DNA from: Marinicella marina
GTDB lineage: Bacteria; Pseudomonadota; Gammaproteobacteria; Xanthomonadales; Marinicellaceae
Direction: 5' to 3'
Length of the DNA stretch: 64,000 bases
Assembly: GCF_030065545.1 (NCBI RefSeq)
Contig: NZ_JASJNC010000008.1
Coordinates: 1-64,000 of the forward strand
Part shown: positions 51,893 through 62,935 of the stretch, in pieces
Layout of the letters: each line of letters begins with the position of its first letter
How positions within the stretch are numbered: position 1 is the stretch's first letter
Program-made: the position numbers and the translations under genes
The notes under the pieces: model-generated
Told to the model about the DNA's origin: nothing
The model's input: only the letters and a program-made list of their open reading frames with translations
The model's database searches: none

Positions 51893-53625
51893 AAGTCAGG
51901 ACCTATGGTGATGTGCAAACGAAAATCATCCTGATCCTGGTTCAAAGGTACTCCCACATCAACGCGAATGGGCCCTATCGGTGAAAACCACCTGATTCCA
52001 CTGCCCACACTGTATTTAAAATCAAAACTATCAGAGAACGAATCACCAAAGTCAGAGAATGCGGCCCATGCCCATTGCTCAGCAAATTGGTGTTCAAATT
52101 CAATGCTGCCAACAGCCAAGTGTTTACCACCAGCTGTATCACCGGCATCATTCAATGGTGATATACTTTCAAAATCATAACCTCGAATACTGGTATCACC
52201 ACCGGCAAAGAACCGATAAGTGGTAGGCAATTCATCGAAATCACTGCTGGCAGTCGCGCCCAGACGCGCTCGGTACAACATCCTGTTGCGCTCACCCAAT
52301 GTGTGTATGTATTTACCAAATAAGGTTAACTGAACAAATGAAGCATCCGAAAACACATCTTCTGAAGCGCCTTTGAATTCTGTTTGAATCTTGTAGCCCC
52401 GGTTGGGTCTTGTTAGGTTATCGGCATCAGTCAACGACAAACTCACCCCGGGTACCAAAAGCAAACTTTCACCCTGATCTACACCGGTGTCAAATGTTTC
52501 ATGCAGCACATCAATGAAGTTGATGTTTTGCCACCGATTGTTCATGATAATGGTTTGGCTCAAGCCAAGTTTAGAGGTTTGACTCTCGACGTTATCGGTG
52601 CGTTGATCCCTGTATCCTAATTTAAAGTTAAACCACTCATTGGCCGGCTGCTGTTTGTCTGGAATTTTATAATCACTGATAAATTCATTATTAACTTGGG
52701 ATAGGTTCAATTGGGCACTGAACTGATGTCCTTTAGAATTGACTCGGTAGTTATTGTATTTGAATGATGCCTGGCCGCCCCGGTCGGTCGAGGCACCCAA
52801 ACCGACAGAATAATCATACTTAGCTGCGGGAGAAAAAGTAATTTCCAAAGGCACCTTTCCATCGATTATTTTGTCTTCGTCGACCTCGAAAAGCACTTGT
52901 TGGAAATAGCCGTACGAGTTTAGCTTTTGTTTGGCTTTGTATAGCTGTGATTGGGTCACATAACTGTTTTGTTCTATAGCTACCAAGCGGTTCACCAAAG
53001 CAACATCCAAAAAGCTTTGTGAGGTATTAATCTTTACCTCACTGATGCGATAACGTGGTCCTGTATCAAATATCAACTTAATTTCAGCCGCATTCTCTTC
53101 AGCAAAAACATTGAGTTTTTTTTCAACAAACCTGGCATCCAAATAAAACTTTTCCATGGCCAGTTCTAACAATCGACTTTTAAGCTGTTCATACTGTTGT
53201 TGAACAAGGCGCTGCCCTATCTTCATTGGGTGTTTTTTCAAAACCTGATCGAATGCTTCATCTCCAGGGCTTAAAACCCTCACATCAACCACTCTAAGGG
53301 TGGTCTCAGGCCCCAAGTCGATATCGATTATTAATGGCTCACACTGGTTTGATTCATTGCTTTTAAGGGTCAAGCTGGAATTGAAATATCCAAATGGCTG
53401 GATGGCCAGTTTGACCTGGTCTTTGAGTGCTTTGTGCTGTCGTGTAATGGTTGATTGTAAGGCATCACACTGGTAACTCTTGCCACCAATAAAGCTCAAT
53501 ACATTCGCTTCAATTTGTTTATCGACACCAACAACCTTAAAATTGACGGCCAATAACGATAAAGGTGTTAAGCACAACAACATAAACAAAAATACTTGCT
53601 GAATTTTTAGTCGCAAATTAATCAC
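51889..53625 (-). CDS. tamA: Outer-membrane assembly protein TamA
   Basis: This 578-residue BamA-superfamily protein is the same length as E. coli TamA. It has a signal peptide (IQQVFLFMLLCLTPLSLLA), three POTRA domains to about residue 265, and a 16-strand barrel. The barrel signature FFAGGDTSIRGYDFESISP (the RGY lid motif) is present, and the end is RLHITIGPDL. The start is GTG without an obvious ribosome-binding site, but it precedes the signal peptide. It is co-transcribed with tamB. Confidence 0.92.
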   Translation of the reverse strand: MINLRLKIQQVFLFMLLCLTPLSLLAVNFKVVGVDKQIEANVLSFIGGKSYQCDALQSTITRQHKALKDQVKLAIQPFGYFNSSLTLKSNESNQCEPLIIDIDLGPETTLRVVDVRVLSPGDEAFDQVLKKHPMKIGQRLVQQQYEQLKSRLLELAMEKFYLDARFVEKKLNVFAEENAAEIKLIFDTGPRYRISEVKINTSQSFLDVALVNRLVAIEQNSYVTQSQLYKAKQKLNSYGYFQQVLFEVDEDKIIDGKVPLEITFSPAAKYDYSVGLGASTDRGGQASFKYNNYRVNSKGHQFSAQLNLSQVNNEFISDYKIPDKQQPANEWFNFKLGYRDQRTDNVESQTSKLGLSQTIIMNNRWQNINFIDVLHETFDTGVDQGESLLLVPGVSLSLTDADNLTRPNRGYKIQTEFKGASEDVFSDASFVQLTLFGKYIHTLGERNRMLYRARLGATASSDFDELPTTYRFFAGGDTSIRGYDFESISPLNDAGDTAGGKHLAVGSIEFEHQFAEQWAWAAFSDFGDSFSDSFDFKYSVGSGIRWFSPIGPIRVDVGVPLNQDQDDFRLHITIGPDL

Positions 53626-53630
53626 TGAGG

Positions 53631-54581
53631 TTAAAACCAGCGGCTTTTCTTAAACCACACCAGCAAAGCCATGGTTAATGCCAAACTGAAGGCGATGACA
53701 TACCAAAAAGCCGCAGCATCCTCAATTCCAGGCATGCCCCCTACATTCATACCAAATAAGCCTGACAGGAATGTCAGTGGCAGAAAAATCGCAGAAATGA
53801 TAGCCAAAAGATATAACCTGCTGTTTTGTTGGTGGCTGATGTTGGCCATGAAGTGTTCTTGTAGCATCAAGGCGCGTTCACGCATCATATCGAGGTTTTC
53901 TATCAATTGAATGAACTTATCACTGTATAAATAGACTTGATCGTAAAAGGACTCACTGAGTAACTTGGATTTTTGCCGGTACAATTTATCAATGGCCTCT
54001 TTTTGTGGCAGTAAATACCTTCTGATATTGGCAATTTGCCTGCGCATTTGACTCATTTGCGGGCTGAACTCATTGAGTTTACTGTGTTCAATACTGTCTT
54101 CCATCAAGTCTATTTTTTCATCCATTTTGTCGACAAAATCATCAGTTAAACCCGCTAATTTTTCAATCATATTTAAAATAAAGTGTTCTGGGCTTTTGGG
54201 GCCGAGCTTATTGGATAAATCGCTTTTGATACTTTTGATTGATTGACTGCCCTCATTTGATGAGGTGACGATGTGCTTGTCATTAAACCACAGTCTGATT
54301 GAGATCATGTCTTCCGGCTGGGCTTCTTGGTTGAAGTTGATACCGCGCAGACACAAAGATATTTCTTCATCAGACACATGGGCTCTGGGTCTGTTCTCGT
54401 TATTGATTAACATCACTTTGGCATGCTCTGACATGTCAGATTGTTTTTTTATCCAGTTTCGGGATGTTTTGTCATTGAGTCTTATGTGGTGCCAAATGAC
54501 CACTGATTGACTGGGTTCAACTACATTACTGACCCCGCCTAAACCATCTAAAAACAATTCTGATATGTTGCTGTTTTTCAT
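53631..54581 (-). CDS. CorA/ZntB-family metal transporter
   Basis: This 316-residue protein has a cytoplasmic N-terminal domain, a long coiled helix and two C-terminal membrane helices with the pore motif FGMNVGGMPG, the GMN signature of the CorA superfamily. ZntB-type proteins export or import Zn2+ while CorA imports Mg2+; this sequence looks ZntB-like in its N-terminal part (VWHHIRLND). I use ATG 54581; a TTG at 54587 would add two residues. It follows the MscS gene by two bases. Confidence 0.85.
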   Translation of the reverse strand: MKNSNISELFLDGLGGVSNVVEPSQSVVIWHHIRLNDKTSRNWIKKQSDMSEHAKVMLINNENRPRAHVSDEEISLCLRGINFNQEAQPEDMISIRLWFNDKHIVTSSNEGSQSIKSIKSDLSNKLGPKSPEHFILNMIEKLAGLTDDFVDKMDEKIDLMEDSIEHSKLNEFSPQMSQMRRQIANIRRYLLPQKEAIDKLYRQKSKLLSESFYDQVYLYSDKFIQLIENLDMMRERALMLQEHFMANISHQQNSRLYLLAIISAIFLPLTFLSGLFGMNVGGMPGIEDAAAFWYVIAFSLALTMALLVWFKKSRWF

Positions 54582-54583
54582 GC

Positions 54584-55441
54584 TCAACTTTCTTCCTTAG
54601 GTATTGGATTGGTGAAATTGACATGGACATCACGCTGTGGGAAAGCCACTACAATGCCTGCCTCTCGAAAGGCTTTTTCAAGCATGAAACGGATTTCACT
54701 TCTGATAATTCGTAATTCTTTACCAGATTGAACCGAGACCCAAAAGAAAGCATCAAAAACCAAAGCATTGTCAGCAAAATCCTCAAAAACCACTACAAAT
54801 TGTGGAAAATCCTGCACCAACTCGTGGCTGTCCAATACCGCTTCCATTCGTGCTCTTACCAGCTCAACATCAGTACCATAAGCAACGCCTACCCTCACCG
54901 ATGTTCTGATAAAAGGGTCATGTAAAGTCCAATTAACCAGCCTTGACTCTAATACTTGACTGTTAGGCACTATGATATGTGCGCCATCATTGCGCCGAAT
55001 TTGTGTAGAACGGTTGCCAATACCCATTACCACTCCCAGAAAACCGTCAAGCTCAATGATATCACCCATCCTGATGGGTCGCTCTGACATCAAAATCCAC
55101 CCACTGAGAAAGTTTTCAATGATGTTCTTGGCACCAAAACCAAAGCCAATAGCCACTGCACCAGAAATAAAGGCGAAAGTCGCTAAAGGTATGCCTAAAT
55201 AGGTCAAAACCGATAACAACACCAATACCAACATGGTAAAAAATAAGATTTTTTGAATGATTGCTTTGCTGTCTTCGCTGATGCGGGTTTTTGTCAGTAA
55301 TTTGCGCACCAATATAAAAGCCAATAAGCGACTAAAAAACCAAGCAAAAACCACAAACATCAATGAATAAATGATCTGTAACCAAGTTACCATTACGCCA
55401 CTGCTTAGGGTGAATGCGGTGTTGTTCAGGGCTTCATACAT
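54584..55441 (-). CDS. Small-conductance mechanosensitive channel (MscS family)
   Basis: This 285-residue protein is the standard MscS length. Three N-terminal membrane helices end in a glycine/alanine-rich pore helix (AFISGAVAIGFGFGAKNIIEN). A cytoplasmic beta domain follows (LDGFLGVVMGIGNRSTQIRRNDG, then IIVPNSQVLESRLVNW) and a C-terminal alpha/beta domain. It releases solutes on hypo-osmotic shock. It is directly upstream of the CorA-type gene. Confidence 0.9.
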   Translation of the reverse strand: MYEALNNTAFTLSSGVMVTWLQIIYSLMFVVFAWFFSRLLAFILVRKLLTKTRISEDSKAIIQKILFFTMLVLVLLSVLTYLGIPLATFAFISGAVAIGFGFGAKNIIENFLSGWILMSERPIRMGDIIELDGFLGVVMGIGNRSTQIRRNDGAHIIVPNSQVLESRLVNWTLHDPFIRTSVRVGVAYGTDVELVRARMEAVLDSHELVQDFPQFVVVFEDFADNALVFDAFFWVSVQSGKELRIIRSEIRFMLEKAFREAGIVVAFPQRDVHVNFTNPIPKEES

Positions 55442-55482
55442 AATGGCTAGACTGATTGCTGATGAATGTCTTTGATTTTAGA

Positions 55483-56376
55483 CTAATACGTGCTGTTAGC
55501 GTATTTTTTCTCACCGGCCTCAATGGCAACTGGCAGGCGATTTTGTAAGGGTGGTAAAGTACAGGTTGAATAGGCAGTAAAAGAGCAAGGTGGATTATAG
55601 GCTTTATTAAAATCAATACGGACTTTCCCCGCTTCGTCTACTTTACCGTCGGTATAAAGAAATCTTCCTGGTCCGTAAGTTGTTTTACCATTGGTCTTAT
55701 CGCCAAAAATCATATAATAGGAATCATCAGAATCCAGTGCATCCAGGCTGTAATCAACACCATCAATGGTGAACTCCAGACGTCCTGGTGATTCTTGGTT
55801 GGTCAAGATACCTAGCACATTGACTGTCGGTATGAGTTTGGCTGGCTCATAAGCAATGAAATCTGCATCAATTCTGAATTGGGTGTCCTCTGGAAAATAC
55901 TCCAATCCCAAGAAACCAGTTCTGGTAATGGCTTCAGAATCTTTGATGCGAACCCCCATCTTATCCCTTTCAACCACAAAAAACTCATAAGTATCAACGG
56001 TAAAAACAGTTGCTCCCTGCTCATCTGAGTCAGCAAATACTTCCATCGGCCCTGTAACCAATTCATCATTGGCTTTTATTCCTGAGGTCAACTCTGGGAT
56101 GAATCGTAAGCTGTTATCACGCTGCAAAACAATCTGACCAAGGTAGTCAGGACCATGACTGAGTTGAATCATGTTATCTGCTGCTGAACCAATACTGTTG
56201 GCACCGACATGCAACCATTCTAGTCCTACCAACGACAACCAACCATGTGGCTCCATCAAGCGCTCAAGTCGGCCCTCTTTCCATTCCTCATAGGCAGATT
56301 TGCTATTTCCTTGCTCTGCTGCATTAGCTTGAAGTGAAAAAATCAGGCACATCATCCAAGTTGAAATATATTTCAT
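55483..56376 (-). CDS. Secreted DUF1684 protein
   Basis: This 297-residue protein has the DUF1684 hallmarks: EWKEGRLERLMEPHGWLSLVGLEWL at the start and a final RIDFNKAYNPPCSFTAYSTC with two cysteines, then PLPVAI-like residues near the end. I chose ATG 56376, which has GAAGAG upstream and begins a clean signal peptide (MKYISTWMMCLIFSLQANA); ATG 56403 would add nine residues. The family is widespread and uncharacterised, and an exported lipid- or phosphate-related role is only guessed. Confidence 0.8.
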   Translation of the reverse strand: MKYISTWMMCLIFSLQANAAEQGNSKSAYEEWKEGRLERLMEPHGWLSLVGLEWLHVGANSIGSAADNMIQLSHGPDYLGQIVLQRDNSLRFIPELTSGIKANDELVTGPMEVFADSDEQGATVFTVDTYEFFVVERDKMGVRIKDSEAITRTGFLGLEYFPEDTQFRIDADFIAYEPAKLIPTVNVLGILTNQESPGRLEFTIDGVDYSLDALDSDDSYYMIFGDKTNGKTTYGPGRFLYTDGKVDEAGKVRIDFNKAYNPPCSFTAYSTCTLPPLQNRLPVAIEAGEKKYANSTY

Positions 56377-56463
56377 GGTTAATCTCTTCAATAAAACCAC
56401 CATGTTAAATCCTTTGCGGTTATTTTCAAGTCAATTCAAAGTTCAGATTTGTTAAATCCTCCT

Positions 56464-58599
56464 TTATCGATGAGTCATTTGATAACAATGATGGATTTTA
56501 GATCCTATAAAATCAGGGTCAAAGCTGGTTTCAGTGATATTTTTAATATTATATTCTTGTTTTAAATCAACACCTAATGAAAACTTTCTGAAGTTATTTG
56601 AGAAAAATAAAACACCATCTTTATTCAACAATTTCATGGCTGCTCGAATCATTTTCGCGTGGTCTTTTTGCACACTCCAGTCTTCATCACGAGAATGTGA
56701 ATTTGAAAAGGTAGGTGGATCAGTCACAATCACATCAAACTGCTCGCTGCATCTGGCCAAGAAGTCCATCACATCGGAGCGCACAAAACGGTGTTGTTGC
56801 TGACGCAATCCGTTCAAAGCAAAATTTTCCTCAGCCCATTTGAGGTAAGTCTTCGATGTATCAACACTGACCACAGAATGTGCCCCACCGTGTGCGGCAG
56901 CCACTGATATCGCACCGGTGTAACTAAACAGGTTCAATACTTTGTTATTTTTGCTGATTTTTTGCACGTGGTTTCTGAGCCAGCGGTGATCCAGAAATAA
57001 GCCTGTATCCAAGTATTGTTCTAAATCTATCAGGTACTTCCTGCCCTGCTCGTTGACCACAAACCGGTCTTCCTGTTCGTTGAGCTTGTTGTATTGTTGT
57101 TTGTCTTTTTGCTTTTGACGGGTTTTTAAGTGAATCTTTTCAATCTTGGGTTGCAGCACTGATTGTACTGCCAGCATCACATGATTGAGGTGTAAAGCCG
57201 CTTTTTTCTCATCAATGGTTTTTGGCGCTTGATATTCTTGGATATGTATGTGATTTTGGTAACAGTCTATCGCCACCGCATACTCTGGAATATCAGCATC
57301 ATACAAACGGTAGGCTTCAATGGCATTTTTATCCAGCCAATTTTGTAACTGGTTTTTGTTCTTTTTCAAACGGTTGGCCAACATTTGCGCTGCTGCGGGT
57401 AAGGCAAATAACTGACCCTCTGGCAAAGTCAGCTTGTTGTCATTGCTGACCTCAAATAGCCTCAGCTGAATAGGTATGGCACCATTGAGTAAAGCATAAG
57501 ATTGAGTGGCTCGGTAACCCAATAACCAGCCTTTGGCCTCATCTGGGGTGAGGACAGCGGCTTTGGCATCGTTGACTTTGGCCGACAGCCAATCACGTAA
57601 TTGCACCCAGCTGGATAAATAATTTTTCTGCAATCGCACGCCATAAGGTGGGTTACAGACGATCAGGTTATTGCGCGGTGGAATGCGAAACTTATCCAAT
57701 GTTTGGTATTGGAAGCTGATGCGTTTGGTGTGTGGTAAATTGGCCAGGTTTTTATTGGCTTGGCTGATTGAGTCTTTGTGGTGATCAACGCCAATGATTT
57801 GTCCTTTGAAACTGGCTTGACCAGCTTCGGCTCGTTGTTCTGCCGCCATCAACATTTTGGTCCAAAGTTGGGCATTGAACCCATGCCAAGTAAATAAAGC
57901 ATGACTTTTAATGCGGGCATTGGGTGCGATGTCACAAGCCATTTGCCAGCCCTCTGTCAACAATGTACCTGAGCCACACATCGGATCAATTAAATTGTGG
58001 TTTTGGTTTGCCAAATCAGGCCAACCAGCCCTGATTAATATGGCAGCAGCTAAATTCTCTTTCAAAGGCGCCAAAGTATTGACACCACGGTAACCTCGTT
58101 GGTGCAAACTCTGGCCGGTGATGTCTTGGTAAATGTCTAACTGTTTATATTTTAGTCGGGCATAGACGCTTAAATGTCCGTCGGAACTGACCACTTTGGG
58201 TCTAAAACCATAGGCTTCATTCAATTGATCACAAATCGCATCCTTAGTCACCTGTGACGAAAAATGGCTGTTGTTTAATTCTTTATTGGTGCCGTTGAAC
58301 TTGATGGACAGTGTTTTGGGAATCTCATTGCACAAAGGCGACCATTGAATCGCAGCTATGGCTGCATACAAATCTTTTTTATTGGCACATTGGGCACTGG
58401 CCAACTTGAGGTATACCCGGTTGGCCAAACGTGACCACATCACCACATTCAGCCATGTTGCTGTTGAGGCAGTGGCATGAACACCAGCCAAACCCTCTGA
58501 CACTTCTTCAGTACCCAACTGAATCAATTCATCTTTTAACAGTAATTCTATGTGTTTGGGACAACTGACAAAACCACTGATTAATTGATTATCAGTCAT
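56464..58599 (-). CDS. rlmKL: Bifunctional 23S rRNA methyltransferase RlmKL
   Basis: This 711-residue enzyme is close to the E. coli length (702). The N-terminal THUMP domain and RlmL half contain [16 protein letters not shown] and [10 protein letters not shown], and methylate G2445 (N2). The C-terminal RlmK half contains [16 protein letters not shown] and [10 protein letters not shown], and methylates G2069 (N7). A basic linker ([14 protein letters not shown]) separates the two. I use ATG 58599, which overlaps the purT stop; a GTG at 58602 is possible. Confidence 0.94.
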   Translation of the reverse strand: MTDNQLISGFVSCPKHIELLLKDELIQLGTEEVSEGLAGVHATASTATWLNVVMWSRLANRVYLKLASAQCANKKDLYAAIAAIQWSPLCNEIPKTLSIKFNGTNKELNNSHFSSQVTKDAICDQLNEAYGFRPKVVSSDGHLSVYARLKYKQLDIYQDITGQSLHQRGYRGVNTLAPLKENLAAAILIRAGWPDLANQNHNLIDPMCGSGTLLTEGWQMACDIAPNARIKSHALFTWHGFNAQLWTKMLMAAEQRAEAGQASFKGQIIGVDHHKDSISQANKNLANLPHTKRISFQYQTLDKFRIPPRNNLIVCNPPYGVRLQKNYLSSWVQLRDWLSAKVNDAKAAVLTPDEAKGWLLGYRATQSYALLNGAIPIQLRLFEVSNDNKLTLPEGQLFALPAAAQMLANRLKKNKNQLQNWLDKNAIEAYRLYDADIPEYAVAIDCYQNHIHIQEYQAPKTIDEKKAALHLNHVMLAVQSVLQPKIEKIHLKTRQKQKDKQQYNKLNEQEDRFVVNEQGRKYLIDLEQYLDTGLFLDHRWLRNHVQKISKNNKVLNLFSYTGAISVAAAHGGAHSVVSVDTSKTYLKWAEENFALNGLRQQQHRFVRSDVMDFLARCSEQFDVIVTDPPTFSNSHSRDEDWSVQKDHAKMIRAAMKLLNKDGVLFFSNNFRKFSLGVDLKQEYNIKNITETSFDPDFIGSKIHHCYQMTHR

Positions 58600-59794
58600 C
58601 ACTCATCTCAGCATGAATATGTACCTTGATAGTCTCTGCCATGGTTGTGGCTTTTTTGCGCGCACCATTGAGAGAATTGGCTGTGGCCAAGCAGACGCCT
58701 AAGCGTCTTTGACCATTGATTTCAGGCTTGCCAAATAGACGAATTTGCGTGCCCTTCTGGGTTAAAGCTTCAGCCACACCGCTGAAAGTTGGATTAATGC
58801 CTGTGCCATTGCCAAGTATCACATGCGATGCAGAGGTACCATTTTGTTGGATAGCTGGAATCGGTAAACCCAGAATCGCTCTGACATGCAAAGCAAACTG
58901 ACTCAAGTCCTGAGAAATCATGGTTACCATACCCGTATCGTGGGGCCTGGGTGAGACTTCAGAAAAAATCACCTCATCACCGCGAACAAACAATTCCACA
59001 CCAAAAAGGCCAAAGCCTCCCAACGCAGTGGTGATTTTTTTGGCTATTTCTTTGGCCTTGGCCAGTGAAACATCGGTCATCGCTTGTGGTTGCCATGATT
59101 CATGATAATCACCGCCTTCTTGACGGTGGCCGATGGGCTCACAATATGAGGTACCATCCTTGTGTCTGATGGTTAACAAGGTGATTTCATAATCAAACTT
59201 TACAAACCCCTCGACAATCACCCGACCAGCACCCGTGCGACCACCACTTTGTGAGTAATCCCAAGCTGTCTGGATATCTTCAGCCACCTTAATGGTGGAT
59301 TGTCCTTTTCCAGACGAGCTCATGACTGGTTTAACCACACAAGGCAGACCAACTTGCTCAACGGCTTTACAAAAAGCTTCATAGTCATCAACAAATTCAT
59401 AAGGACTGGTATTGATTTCAAGTTCTTCCGCCGCCAAGCGCCTGATGCCCTCGCGATCCATAGTCAGTTTGGCGGCACCTGCAGTTGGCACCACATGCAA
59501 ACCATTTGCCTCAAGCTCAACCAATACGTCCGTAGCAATGGCTTCAATTTCTGGCACCACCATATCAGGCGAATGTTTTGTGATTACAGCTTTCAATGAT
59601 TTGCCATCAGTCATATCAATGACCTCACATTCATCGGCTACCTGCATGGCTGGTGCGTTGGCATAGCGATCGACTGCAATCACATTGATACCTAACCTTT
59701 GCGCCTCAATGACGACCTCTTTACCGAGTTCCCCAGAACCCAGCAACATGATTTTGATGGCTTGTTTGCGTGTTGAATTGAAATGTTGTTCCAT
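58592..59794 (-). CDS. purT: Formate-dependent phosphoribosylglycinamide formyltransferase PurT
   Basis: This 400-residue ATP-grasp enzyme is about the E. coli length (392). It has the N-terminal [20 protein letters not shown] fold, the ATP-grasp loop MSSSGKGQS, and [15 protein letters not shown] with the metal-binding glutamates. It forms formyl-GAR from formate, GAR and ATP in purine synthesis, a folate-independent alternative to PurN. It is transcribed with rlmKL and divergently from the cyclophilin gene. Confidence 0.94.
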   Translation of the reverse strand: MEQHFNSTRKQAIKIMLLGSGELGKEVVIEAQRLGINVIAVDRYANAPAMQVADECEVIDMTDGKSLKAVITKHSPDMVVPEIEAIATDVLVELEANGLHVVPTAGAAKLTMDREGIRRLAAEELEINTSPYEFVDDYEAFCKAVEQVGLPCVVKPVMSSSGKGQSTIKVAEDIQTAWDYSQSGGRTGAGRVIVEGFVKFDYEITLLTIRHKDGTSYCEPIGHRQEGGDYHESWQPQAMTDVSLAKAKEIAKKITTALGGFGLFGVELFVRGDEVIFSEVSPRPHDTGMVTMISQDLSQFALHVRAILGLPIPAIQQNGTSASHVILGNGTGINPTFSGVAEALTQKGTQIRLFGKPEINGQRRLGVCLATANSLNGARKKATTMAETIKVHIHAEMSDD

Positions 59795-59967
59795 TGACGT
59801 TTTTAAGGTGGTTTATTATGCCGGCATTATAACACCTTTGTCTTTGATTACAGCGTGGAAACCTTTTGTTGTTAACGGGGTCAAATCAATGTTGGTAATT
59901 TTCAATCTGGTAAATAAAACCACTTCAAGTTATCATATCGACAAAATCAAACAATCAGAGGTTTTCT

Positions 59968-60564
59968 ATGAATAAATCAATCATTTCTTTGCTGTTAATC
60001 TTGCTAACGAGTACCGTTACAGCAGAAAACACTTTAGTAAAAATGCAAACATCGGAAGGCGATGTGTATCTGGAGTTATACAATGATAAAGCCCCCTTAT
60101 CTGTGGCTAATTTTTTAAGTTACGTCAAGGAAGGATACTATGATGGCACCATCTTTCACCGTGTGATCAGCACTTTTATGATTCAAGGCGGTGGTTTCAC
60201 TGAAGAGTTGGAGCGAAAACCAACCAAAGACCCGATTAAAAATGAAGCCAATAATGGACTGAAAAACCTGCGTGGCACCATTGCCATGGCGAGACTACCC
60301 GATCCTCATTCAGCCACTTCACAGTTTTTCATCAATGTCCAAGACAATGCCGCTTTGAATTTCACTGGTGAACAAAACACCAACACCTGGGGTTATGCGG
60401 TTTTCGGAAAAGTGCTGCGAGGCATGGATGTGGTTGATGAAATCAGATTCACCCCTACAGCAGGCAAAATGCCATTCAGAAAAGATGTGCCTATTAAAAA
60501 CATAGTCATCCAATCAATCACAGTGATTGATGCCTTACCTGAGGTGAGCGTTCCTGCTTCATGA
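59968..60564 (+). CDS. Periplasmic cyclophilin-type peptidylprolyl isomerase
   Basis: This 198-residue protein has a signal peptide (SIISLLLILLTSTVTAE) and a complete cyclophilin domain. Active-site blocks FHRVISTFMIQGG and TSQFFINVQDN are present, with the W region of PpiA-type enzymes (NTWGYAVFGKVL). It speeds proline isomerisation in exported proteins. An AGAGG site lies seven bases before ATG 59968. The stop overlaps the lpxH start (ATGA). Confidence 0.92.
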   Translation: MNKSIISLLLILLTSTVTAENTLVKMQTSEGDVYLELYNDKAPLSVANFLSYVKEGYYDGTIFHRVISTFMIQGGGFTEELERKPTKDPIKNEANNGLKNLRGTIAMARLPDPHSATSQFFINVQDNAALNFTGEQNTNTWGYAVFGKVLRGMDVVDEIRFTPTAGKMPFRKDVPIKNIVIQSITVIDALPEVSVPAS

Positions 60565-61274
60565 GCACCTACTTTATCTCTGATCTTCACCTTTGTGAAC
60601 AGCAGCCACTGATCACCAAAAGGTTCATTCAGTTTTGTCAAAACCAAGCCCGTGATGCACGGGCTTTGTACATATTGGGTGATTTTTTTGAGTATTGGTT
60701 GGGTGATGATGCTTTGGACAAAACCGCAATGGCGGCACAAAAAGCACTGAAAGCACTCAGTGAGCATGGAACAGAAGTCTATTTCATGGCCGGCAACAGG
60801 GATTTCTTATTGGGACAAGCTTTTGCTGAAAGCTGTGGTATGACGATTCTTAACGAACCTCATACCATTGAACTGAATGGCGTACAGGTATTGCTGGTGC
60901 ATGGTGATGCTGAATGTACCGATGATATGGCGTACCAAAAAGTGCGTGGTATGTTTCGCGATCCACAGTGGCAACAAAATTTTCTTAAAATGCCCATAGC
61001 CCAACGCATTGAATTCGCGCAAAAAGCCCGTGAACAAAGTCAGCAACACACCCAAATGGCGATGTCAGAAACCAACGAAATCATGGACGTCAACACCCAA
61101 GCCATCGAAGACTTGTTCATCAAGCACCCAGTCAAAACCCTGATTCATGGCCACACCCACAGGCCAGCCATTCACAAGCATGGAGAAAACACCCGCATAG
61201 TTTTAGGTGATTGGCACCATCAAATCAGTTATCTGAAAGTTCAAGAAGACGATTTTCAGCTGGTTGGTCATTAA
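60561..61274 (+). CDS. lpxH: UDP-2,3-diacylglucosamine diphosphatase LpxH
   Basis: This 237-residue metallophosphoesterase is the length of E. coli LpxH (240). The metal-binding blocks are all in place: FISDLHL, GDFFEYWLGDD, GNRDFLLG, VHGDAEC and HGHTHRPA. It makes lipid X from UDP-diacylglucosamine in lipid A synthesis, at the inner face of the inner membrane. The pairing of cyclophilin and lpxH is common in gammaproteobacteria. Confidence 0.95.
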   Translation: MSTYFISDLHLCEQQPLITKRFIQFCQNQARDARALYILGDFFEYWLGDDALDKTAMAAQKALKALSEHGTEVYFMAGNRDFLLGQAFAESCGMTILNEPHTIELNGVQVLLVHGDAECTDDMAYQKVRGMFRDPQWQQNFLKMPIAQRIEFAQKAREQSQQHTQMAMSETNEIMDVNTQAIEDLFIKHPVKTLIHGHTHRPAIHKHGENTRIVLGDWHHQISYLKVQEDDFQLVGH

Positions 61275-61411
61275 ACATAAGCCCTTCTTATACGTATTAC
61301 CCAAACTGAAAATAACCCTACCAAAGCTTTGTATTTCAATGCGTGAAGTCCATTGGGTTTGGCGCCATTTCATGATAAAATTAGGCTTTGCTAATTTGAA
61401 AGAGATTGAGA

Positions 61412-62911
61412 ATGACCGTATTTAATCAGTTGCTTCAATTAAGAAGCGCCAAAGGGGATGTGATCACACATGGTTTAAAAGACGAAGACGTCAACAAGTT
61501 CATTGAGATTGATCCAGATTTGGTGACTGCCATTGAACTGGCAAGTCAAGAGCTTGAAAAAGTTAAAACTGACTACCCAGAATTGATAGATATGGATGAA
61601 GCTGACCAATTGGCATTCATTCATGCTGATTACATCAATTTTTATGCTGCAGATGCCGTTAATCCTTATGTCGCTTTGGCTGGTAAAGGCCCATGGATTG
61701 TGACACTGAAAGGCGCTGTACTGCATGACAGCGGCGGTTACGGCATGTTAGGCGCTGGACACGGTGCAGATCATGTACTTGAAGCCATGGCCAGACCACA
61801 TGTTATGGCTAACATCATGACTCCCAGCTTTTATCAGAAGCGCTTATCGGATTTGTTGAAGAAAGAAATTGGCCAAGGCCGTGATGCTTGTCCATTTGAG
61901 AAATTCATTTGTATGAATTCAGGTTCAGAAGCGGTGACTGTGGCCTCAAGAATTTCCGACGTCAACGCCAAAAAACAAACCGGCATGAATGGTGAGCACT
62001 ATGGAAAAACCATTAAAATTATGGCTTTAGAAGGTGCTTTCCATGGCAGAACCGATCGCCCTGCACAGTACTCTGACTCTTCATTAAAGTCCTATAAAAA
62101 GAATTTGGCATCATTTCAGGGCCGCAACAACCTCATTACTGTGCCAGTCAATGATGTTGAAGCATTAAAACAAGCCTTTGATGATGCTGCCAACAACAAC
62201 GAATTCATTGAATCCTTGTTCATTGAACCAGTCATGGGCGAAGGTAACCCAGGCATGGCCATCACCCCTGAGTTTTATGCCACTGCCAGAGAATTAACTG
62301 AGAAGAGCGGCACTTTGTTTTTGGTTGATTCAATTCAAGCTGGATTACGAGCACAAGGCTGTTTATCAATTTGTGACTACCCGGGTTTTGAAAACTTACC
62401 AGCACCAGACATGGAAACTTACTCGAAGGCATTGAACGCCGGTCATTATCCATTGTCAGTTTTGGCCATGAATAAGAAAGCAGCTGAACTTTATGTGGTT
62501 GGCATCTACGGTAATACCATGACTGCTAATCCCAAAGCCCTGGATGTGGCTTACACAGTCCTGACTGAATTGGATGAGGCCTCGCGTCAGAATATTCGTG
62601 ATAAAGGTAAATTATTCGTATCCAAACTGAAAGAATTACAAAACAAAATGCACGGTGAAATCACCAACGTTCAAGGCACCGGCTTATTGTTCTCTTGTGA
62701 GTTGGCGCCAGAATACAAAGCCTACGGCAAAAACAGCATCGAAGAGTACCTTCGATACAATGGTTTAGGTGTGATTCATGGCGGTGAGAACTCACTGCGC
62801 TTTACCCCGCACTTTAACATCACTGATGCTGAGGTGGACTTATTGATTGAAGGTGTTGAAAATGCGCTGATCAACGGTCCTAAAGCCAATTCTTTGGATA
62901 AAGCCAGCTGA
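61412..62911 (+). CDS. Class III PLP-dependent aminotransferase
   Basis: This enzyme of 499 residues has fold-type I class III features: ICMNSGSEAVTVASRI for the phosphate of PLP, EGAFHGRTDRPAQYSDS, FLVDSIQAGLRAQG and the PLP lysine in TYSKALNAGHYPLSV. Where most class III enzymes have a DE.Q.G block, this one has DSIQAG, so the glutamate after the PLP-binding Asp is a serine. The N-terminus of about 90 residues is longer than usual. The substrate is not clear; diamines or omega-amino acids are typical. ATG 61412 is preferred over an upstream TTG at 61406. It is followed by a strong terminator. Confidence 0.8.
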   Translation: MTVFNQLLQLRSAKGDVITHGLKDEDVNKFIEIDPDLVTAIELASQELEKVKTDYPELIDMDEADQLAFIHADYINFYAADAVNPYVALAGKGPWIVTLKGAVLHDSGGYGMLGAGHGADHVLEAMARPHVMANIMTPSFYQKRLSDLLKKEIGQGRDACPFEKFICMNSGSEAVTVASRISDVNAKKQTGMNGEHYGKTIKIMALEGAFHGRTDRPAQYSDSSLKSYKKNLASFQGRNNLITVPVNDVEALKQAFDDAANNNEFIESLFIEPVMGEGNPGMAITPEFYATARELTEKSGTLFLVDSIQAGLRAQGCLSICDYPGFENLPAPDMETYSKALNAGHYPLSVLAMNKKAAELYVVGIYGNTMTANPKALDVAYTVLTELDEASRQNIRDKGKLFVSKLKELQNKMHGEITNVQGTGLLFSCELAPEYKAYGKNSIEEYLRYNGLGVIHGGENSLRFTPHFNITDAEVDLLIEGVENALINGPKANSLDKAS

Positions 62912-62935
62912 ATTAATAAACCACAACCATTCATG

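Noticed and set aside
59795..59967. A PurR-type operator between purT and the cyclophilin gene
   Set aside because: I looked for a purine-repressor palindrome in the divergent region and did not find one.
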